Shown piece after piece: positions 6,760 through 10,172 of a stretch of 10,172 bases of DNA. The number at the start of each line of letters is the position of its first letter. Within the stretch, counting starts at the first letter, position 1. Below the pieces are notes generated by a model. It was not told the DNA's origin. It ran no database searches and saw nothing but the letters and a program-made list of their open reading frames with translations. The stretch comes from Chloroflexota bacterium (lineage in GTDB: Bacteria; Chloroflexota; Limnocylindria; Limnocylindrales; CSP1-4): assembly GCA_003157175.1 (NCBI GenBank), contig PMIQ01000161.1, positions 2,134 to 12,305 on the forward strand. The letters are read 5' to 3'. The position numbers and the translations under genes were made by a program.

Positions 6760-7103
6760 TTCAGTAGTCCTTCTCTCCGCAGTTCGGCGACGTAGGCTTC
6801 GTAGAGCCTCTCGGCCTCCGGGATCGCCGTCTTGTACCACTGCTCCCAGAGGCCCTCTTTGTTGCCTGCCATCAGGAGGATTCCGGTCTTCCGGGGGTCG
6901 AAGCGGAACAGGATCCGGAGATAGCCGCCGCGCGGTCTGAGTTCCTTCACCTTCGACCCGACAAGGCTGTCCACCCACGGGCGACCGAGACCGGGACCCT
7001 CTTCTTCGAGCCGCTCTATCGCGGCCTCAACTCTTACCTTGTCTGCTCTGCTCAATGGGCCGAACCAGTCAGCAAACTGGTCCGTCCCCTCGATCTCCCA
7101 CAC
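6756..7103 (-). CDS. higB: HigB/RelE-superfamily toxin, phage Gp49-like
   Basis: The 115-residue protein matches the Gp49-like branch of the RelE/HigB fold. It has an N-terminal MWEIEGTDQFADWF, helices with the spacing typical of the family (residues 18-36), then GRPWVDSLVGSKVKELRP (40-57). The core strand is GGYLRILFRFDPRKTGILLMAGNK (59-82), and the C-terminal helix is YKTAIPEAERLYEAYVAEL. Basic and aromatic residues in the core (Arg63, Arg67, Arg71, Lys82, Trp86, Trp89) are candidate RNA-contact positions. Related toxins cleave mRNA on the ribosome; that is family knowledge. The start is GTG at 7101-7103, with GGTAAGG on the minus strand just upstream as ribosome-binding site. The toxin gene comes first, as is usual for higBA, and overlaps higA by 4 bp. 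Confidence 0.87.
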   Translation of the reverse strand: MWEIEGTDQFADWFGPLSRADKVRVEAAIERLEEEGPGLGRPWVDSLVGSKVKELRPRGGYLRILFRFDPRKTGILLMAGNKEGLWEQWYKTAIPEAERLYEAYVAELRREGLLK

Positions 7104-7111
7104 TATAAGCC

Positions 7112-7129
7112 TTACCTTCTAGAAGGTAA
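7112..7129. promoter_or_regulatory. 18-bp perfect palindrome, probable HigA operator
   Basis: TTACCTTCTAGAAGGTAA is an uninterrupted perfect palindrome 8 bp upstream of the higB GTG start. Its placement over the expected promoter and its symmetry fit binding by a dimeric Xre antitoxin. One arm also contributes to the AAGGTAAGG ribosome-binding region of higB. A -35-like TTTACC and a -10-like TATAGT flank it, but that -10 would overlap the start codon, so the true promoter boxes are unresolved. Confidence 0.62.
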
Positions 7130-7185
7130 ACGTTCTATCGGGCGGTTTTCTGCAACGCCTGGAGCGCACCGGCAACATGTCCGTC

Positions 7186-8067
7186 TCACCCCCGTCGATG
7201 GACCGACAAGAACTCCCAGATCAGGCGCGTTGCGTCGATAGTCGTGCTGATGCGGCCGAAGATGGGTGGGATCCAGATCCGGGCGCTCGCGCCGGGCCAG
7301 GTGTGACCGCCGCCCTCTATCCGGTAGAAGTCGAGGTCGCCCAGTGGGTTGGAGCCTCGCCAGCGCCGGACGGAGACGTCGGCGCCAAGCGTTTCGATCT
7401 CACAGGACGGCCCGACTCCGTTGACCAACCGCCAGAAGGCGGCCCATTCGTCCACGCCGACCGCCGGCCCCGCCCGGTGCCTCATCATGAGTAGTCGGCC
7501 CAGCCCGCCTGCGCGGCCGCCGATGTACGGGGCCGAGCGATCGGCCGTGCCATGGAAGGAAATCACCGGCAAGGGCAGAGAAGGCCCCGCCTGGGCCGCC
7601 ACCGACACGCCCACCGTGCCCGCCACCTGGCCGATCCCGGCGATGAGATCGGGCCGCTCGCATGCGAATCGCCCGGCCATGGCCGAACCATTCGACATCC
7701 CGACGAGGTACACACGACCGCGATCGATCGACAGCCGGGCGCCCACGTCCTTTATGACTGCCTCAATGAAGCCGACATCGTCCACCTCCGAGGTGGGCGC
7801 CCCATAGCGTCCGTCGTTCCAAATCTCGCCGACGGCCTCCGGCATAGCCAGGACGAAGCCTGCCTCATGGGCCAACGCCGAGAAGCCGGTCCAGAGCTCG
7901 AACCTTGCGGCGTCGATTCCCCGCCCGTGCAGCTGGACGAGCAGAGGTCGCGGACCTGCGGCTTCTGTCGCCGGCCCCGGGACGTGAAGCAGATACTGCC
8001 TGCCGTGCCACTGGCCGGTCAGCTGGCATACGGCGTGGCTGGCTCCGGCCGAATTGGGTTCGCTCAT
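7186..8067 (-). CDS. LpqC-like alpha/beta-hydrolase (poly(3-hydroxybutyrate) depolymerase / feruloyl esterase family)
   Basis: A 293-residue esterase with a full alpha/beta-hydrolase pattern. HGRQYLLHVP (21-30) is followed by LLVQLHGRG (42-50, oxyanion region). The nucleophile elbow is VGMSNGS (Ser125). Asp176 lies in SFHGTADRSAPY and the catalytic His255 in GGGHTWPG. These match the COG3509/LpqC group, which hydrolyses polyester or feruloyl ester bonds; the substrate here is unknown. Many relatives carry a signal peptide or lipobox, but none is visible after the ATG at 8065-8067, so this copy may be cytosolic or may have lost its leader. No good Shine-Dalgarno is present. The frame stays open far upstream to 8670, but that part is antisense to other sequence. 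IS21-like repeats begin about 25 bp upstream. It is on the same strand as higBA but probably unrelated to it. Confidence 0.83.
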   Translation of the reverse strand: MSEPNSAGASHAVCQLTGQWHGRQYLLHVPGPATEAAGPRPLLVQLHGRGIDAARFELWTGFSALAHEAGFVLAMPEAVGEIWNDGRYGAPTSEVDDVGFIEAVIKDVGARLSIDRGRVYLVGMSNGSAMAGRFACERPDLIAGIGQVAGTVGVSVAAQAGPSLPLPVISFHGTADRSAPYIGGRAGGLGRLLMMRHRAGPAVGVDEWAAFWRLVNGVGPSCEIETLGADVSVRRWRGSNPLGDLDFYRIEGGGHTWPGASARIWIPPIFGRISTTIDATRLIWEFLSVHRRG

Positions 8068-8091
8068 GTCGGCCAAGTTACCGCCGCTGTC

Positions 8092-8171
8092 CAGTTTTCG
8101 TGGCCGCCAGCGTTCAGTCTTCGTGTCCGTGGGCAGATTCGATGTCCGCCGGTGGGCAGGTTCCGATGGCC
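8092..8171. mobile_element. Degenerate repeat block resembling an IS21-family terminal region
   Basis: Four imperfect copies of a 15-17-bp motif (about CAGnTTCGATGnCCGCC) begin at 8092, 8115, 8134 and 8157, spaced 23, 19 and 23 bp. IS21-family elements carry such multiple short repeats in their terminal regions. A TGTC at 8089-8092 and a TGACA at 8174-8178 could mark edges. No transposase (istA/istB) is present, so this would be a solo end or relic. The similarity is judged by eye and not confirmed. Confidence 0.45.
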
Positions 8172-8196
8172 ATTGACACCACTCTTCTTGACGAGA

Positions 8197-8394
8197 GCTC
8201 CCGGCCACTCCATCAATCGCGAGGTTGCCGACCCGAACTCGATCGTGATCGTGATCGTGAACGACTTTGCGACGCTCGAGGGCGCGCGAGCCTTCTCTCA
8301 GGACCCCTCGCTCCCTGAGGCAATGCAGCGAGGCGGCGTCGACAAGGCTCCCCAGGTCTGGATCGTCGAGGAGGCCGAGGCCAAGCGGTACTGA
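8197..8394 (+). pseudogene. C-terminal fragment of a small ABM / dimeric alpha-beta-barrel protein
   Basis: The last 65 codons before the TGA at 8392-8394 read like the end of a ferredoxin-like (ABM, cyclase-like) protein of about 95-100 residues. They include GHSINREVADPNS, a strand IVIVIVNDF, then FATLEGARAFSQDPSLPEAMQRGGV and APQVWIVEEAEA. The first strand and helix are missing. Upstream the frame runs into the IS21-like repeats and contains no credible start or ribosome-binding site. The strand IVIVIV is encoded by three tandem GATCGT units (8241-8258). It is most likely decapitated by an insertion or deletion; a short expressed remnant cannot be excluded. Such proteins are often small monooxygenase-like or of unknown role. 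Confidence 0.55.
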
Positions 8395-8404
8395 GACGGG
8401 CCAT

Positions 8405-8435
8405 TGAGCGGCCGCACGGTGCCGGCGGCCGCTCA
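8405..8435 (+). terminator. 10-bp GC-rich hairpin
   Basis: TGAGCGGCCG (8405-8414) and CGGCCGCTCA (8426-8435) form a perfect 10-bp stem with an 11-nt loop, 10 nt after the stop of the ABM fragment. No T-run follows. It would act as a U-tract-less terminator and insulates the oxidoreductase gene that follows. Confidence 0.6.
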
Positions 8436-8632
8436 GACTCGCCTCGCGGCCGAGGACGGGCACCTGACGCCGGATGGCGCCGGCCGCCAGATGGCCGAGC
8501 AACGGATCCGTAATCGTCAGGTTTCTGGTCTTGCCGCATCGGGCCCGGTATCCTCGATGGCATGCAGACACATCTCGACAGCGTGGAGCCGGCGGCGCCT
8601 GTGGCCGCGACGTCGTCAATCGCAGGGCGCTC

Positions 8633-9724
8633 ATGACCGCGACGCCGAGCCGGTTCGGTGTCGTCGGCACAGGCTGGCGAGCGCAGTTCTACATGCGGCT
8701 GGCGCGCCTGCTGCCGGACCAGCTCGAGGTCATCGGCATCGTCGGACGAAATCCCGAGCGAGCGGCGCAGTCGGCCACGCGGTGGGGCGTGCCGGCTTAC
8801 GGCTCCGTGGCGGAACTGGTCGCGAGTCAGCGCCCGGACTTCGTCGTGATCGCCGTGCCGTGGGGAGTGGCGCCGGGCGTAGCGAAGGCCGCCGTCGAGC
8901 TCCAGGTCCCCGTGCTATCCGAGACGCCGCCCGCGCCCGACCTCGACGGCCTCCGTCGCTTGTGGCACTCGGTCGGGGCAAGCGACCTGGTCCAGGTCGC
9001 CGAGCAGTACTCGCTCATGCCGAGCCACGCGTCGCGGCTCGCCCTCGCTCGCAGCGGGGCGATCGGCACGGTCACGTCCGTCCAGGTCTCCTCGACTCAT
9101 CTCTATCACGCGGTCGCGCTGATGCGGGCATTCCTCGGCGCCCGGCTCGAGCCTGCGACGGTGAGCGCCCGAACCTTCGTCGCACCGCTGATCGACCCGC
9201 TCGTGAAGGACGCCTGGACCGACGACGACCGACCCAAAGACGCGAAGACGACGATCGCGACCATCGACTTCGGCGGTTCGATGGGGCTCTACGACTTCAC
9301 CGATAACCAATGGCACAACCAGCTTCGGTCGCGCCGAATCGTGGTTCGTGGCTCCGCGGGCGAGATCGAGAACGACGAGGTGGTTCGGCTCGTCGGACCC
9401 CGCACGATCGTGCGGTCGCCGCTGGTTCGCCGTCAGACCGGCTACGACCTAGATCTCGACGGGTTCGACACGGACCACATCAGCATCGGCGACACCATCC
9501 TGTATCGGAATCCGTTCCCGGGCCTGCGCCTCAGCGACGAGGAAATCGCGATCGGCACGATGCTCACGGCGATGTCAGCCTGGAGTCGTGGCGAGGGCGC
9601 GCCGCCGTACCCGCTGGCGGAGGGCTGCCAGGACCATCTCATCGGCCTGGCGATCGAAGAGTCGGCCTCGAGCGGGGCGCCGGTCACCACGTCGGTCGAG
9701 GGCTGGTCGGCCGCGGCTCGGTGA
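8633..9724 (+). CDS. Gfo/Idh/MocA-family NAD(P)-dependent oxidoreductase
   Basis: A 363-residue protein with an N-terminal Rossmann fold: GVVGTGWRAQFY (9-20) is the dinucleotide-binding loop, then IVGRNPERA, FVVIAVPWG and PVLSETPPAP (93-102). The C-terminal alpha/beta domain follows, with YHAVALMRAFLG (158-169) in the place of the usual HxxD helix and a dinucleotide-shielding beta sheet. Family members oxidise sugars, inositols or related compounds; no substrate can be read from the sequence. Unusually, the EKP motif that supplies a catalytic Lys is ETP here (Thr98), and the HxxD-like motif lacks its Asp, so it may be a non-dehydrogenase member. The ATG at 8633 is chosen because the Rossmann fold begins right after it and AGGG lies just upstream; the longer frame from 8474 adds no domain. 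It appears monocistronic, between two hairpins. Confidence 0.88.
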   Translation: MTATPSRFGVVGTGWRAQFYMRLARLLPDQLEVIGIVGRNPERAAQSATRWGVPAYGSVAELVASQRPDFVVIAVPWGVAPGVAKAAVELQVPVLSETPPAPDLDGLRRLWHSVGASDLVQVAEQYSLMPSHASRLALARSGAIGTVTSVQVSSTHLYHAVALMRAFLGARLEPATVSARTFVAPLIDPLVKDAWTDDDRPKDAKTTIATIDFGGSMGLYDFTDNQWHNQLRSRRIVVRGSAGEIENDEVVRLVGPRTIVRSPLVRRQTGYDLDLDGFDTDHISIGDTILYRNPFPGLRLSDEEIAIGTMLTAMSAWSRGEGAPPYPLAEGCQDHLIGLAIEESASSGAPVTTSVEGWSAAAR

Positions 9725-9739
9725 GCGATCGCGGCGACT

Positions 9740-9770
9740 CTGGCGCCTCGGCGCCGCGACTTCGCGCCAG
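9740..9770 (+). terminator. Small inverted repeat after the oxidoreductase gene
   Basis: CTGGCGC (9740-9746) and GCGCCAG (9764-9770) form a 7-bp stem 15 nt after the TGA. GGCGCC is repeated inside it, so alternative pairings exist. It is a possible first terminator of the oxidoreductase gene, weaker than the one at 9879. Confidence 0.4.
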
Positions 9771-9804
9771 AAGGGTCGGGGAATTCCCTCGAATCCGTCC
9801 GTTT

Positions 9805-10172
9805 TCAGCACTCGATCAGGATTGCCTGGCCCAATGAGCTCGTGGCCGCGCCGGGCATCCGGCTCGACCGCAAATGAGAAGCAGCCGGCCGCTCCCCCCC
9901 TCCGCGGCCGGCTGCTTGCTGATCCGACGACGGCGGCCCTGATCGGCGAGCGAGCGGCGCGGCTCGGGCAAATTGGGCGGCTGGGACGTGGCGGGAGCCA
10001 TCGCAGACCTCCAGGGTGCAGCGGCCAAAGCGCTGCAGGAACTCCTCCGCGAGTTCGGAGTATGGGAGCGGCGCCCGGCAGAACGGAGGATCGAGCGGTT
10101 CGTCCTGCCCGTCGGACCGGCGGTTGCGCGGAGCGAGGCAGCCGAGCGCGGCCCAGGCGCGGGCGACGCGGC
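9805..10172 (-). CDS. Unrecognised partial reading frame entering from the right edge
   Basis: On the minus strand one frame is open from the window edge to a TGA at 9805-9807 (about 122 codons). In its first 60 codons, up to about 9990, third positions are strongly G/C biased, as in real genes of this window. It includes AWAALGCLAPRNRRSDG, PPFCRAPLPYSELAEEFLQ and RFGRCTLEVCDGSRH. Three Cys lie in CRAP, GRCT and EVCD. The last 60 codons run through the 14-bp hairpin and look like chance extension, so the ancestral stop may be lost or the gene may be cut. I do not recognise the family, and the opposite strand also has an open frame. Confidence 0.3.
   Translation of the reverse strand, partial: RVARAWAALGCLAPRNRRSDGQDEPLDPPFCRAPLPYSELAEEFLQRFGRCTLEVCDGSRHVPAAQFARAAPLARRSGPPSSDQQAAGRGGGERPAASHLRSSRMPGAATSSLGQAILIEC
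9879..9917. terminator. 14-bp perfect hairpin, strong bidirectional terminator
   Basis: AAGCAGCCGGCCGC (9879-9892) and GCGGCCGGCTGCTT (9904-9917) are a perfect 14-bp inverted repeat. The loop is 11 nt and contains seven consecutive C. It begins 154 bp after the oxidoreductase stop. It is the strongest hairpin in the window and could serve either strand. Confidence 0.7.

Noticed and set aside
6760..6978. Upstream start for the HigA-like protein inside the toxin gene
   Set aside because: The extension overlaps higB by over 200 bp with no matching domain. The ATG at 6759 gives the usual 4-bp overlap.
8092..8171. CRISPR array reading of the four short repeats
   Set aside because: Repeats are degenerate, 15-17 bp with only 3-8 bp between them, and there are no cas genes.
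7552..8196. Upstream part of the plus-strand frame ending at 8394
   Set aside because: It is antisense to the esterase. Only the last 65 codons resemble a known family.
8068..8670. Long N-terminal extension of the esterase frame (minus strand, to 8670)
   Set aside because: It is antisense to the ABM fragment and passes through the IS21-like repeats and a hairpin. The hydrolase domain begins just after the ATG at 8067.
8404..9306. Plus-strand frame of 300 codons over the oxidoreductase
   Set aside because: It is a frame-shifted shadow of the Gfo/Idh/MocA gene and is Arg/Ala/Pro rich without domains.
9721..9837. Short frame starting GTG at the oxidoreductase stop
   Set aside because: Only 38 codons, Arg/Ser rich, across a hairpin; no similarity recognised.

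Overview
This is a high-GC bacterial window. The codon bias favours G/C at third positions, there are occasional GTG starts, and hairpin terminators lack U-tracts. The proteins (LpqC-type esterase, ABM-type small protein, MarR C-terminus, Xer-like recombinases) look like those of Actinomycetota or GC-rich Chloroflexota. The phylum is an inference; no single gene proves it. Most of the window reads as accessory DNA built up around a tRNA gene.

Left part (1-2760), all on the minus strand: an AbiE-like type IV toxin-antitoxin pair (antitoxin then nucleotidyltransferase, 4-bp stop/start overlap) with a well-formed promoter almost touching its start codon, preceded by a tyrosine recombinase (Int1) with a complete catalytic set. 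Centre (2770-2889): a complete tRNA-Gly(CCC) gene on the plus strand with encoded CCA, followed by a 9-bp hairpin. Right of it, on the plus strand, is a second tyrosine recombinase (Int2), clearly a paralogue of Int1. The two recombinases diverge from the tRNA. The Shine-Dalgarno of int2 lies inside a 9-bp inverted repeat.

Right of Int2 (3877-4732) is degraded DNA holding the C-terminal part of a MarR-family regulator without its N-terminus. Two more toxin-antitoxin modules follow, both on the minus strand: HipBA (kinase toxin plus Xre antitoxin; promoter with a palindrome in its spacer) and a Gp49-type HigBA (toxin first, 4-bp overlap, 18-bp perfect palindrome just upstream). Next come an LpqC-like esterase (minus), a block of about 80 bp with four degenerate repeats resembling an IS21-family end, and the C-terminal third of a small ABM-type protein that has lost its start. 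A 10-bp hairpin separates this from a Gfo/Idh/MocA-type oxidoreductase (plus) with an altered EKP motif. It is followed by a 14-bp perfect hairpin terminator and an unrecognised reading frame entering from the right edge.

Taken together: two integrases at one tRNA, three toxin-antitoxin modules in one orientation, and several decapitated genes suggest a tRNA-associated integration hotspot with stacked or decayed elements stabilised by addiction modules. I see no CRISPR array and no complete insertion sequence. No recognisable new multi-gene system stands out. The most original signals are the regulatory palindromes and the arrangement of two paralogous recombinases around the tRNA.
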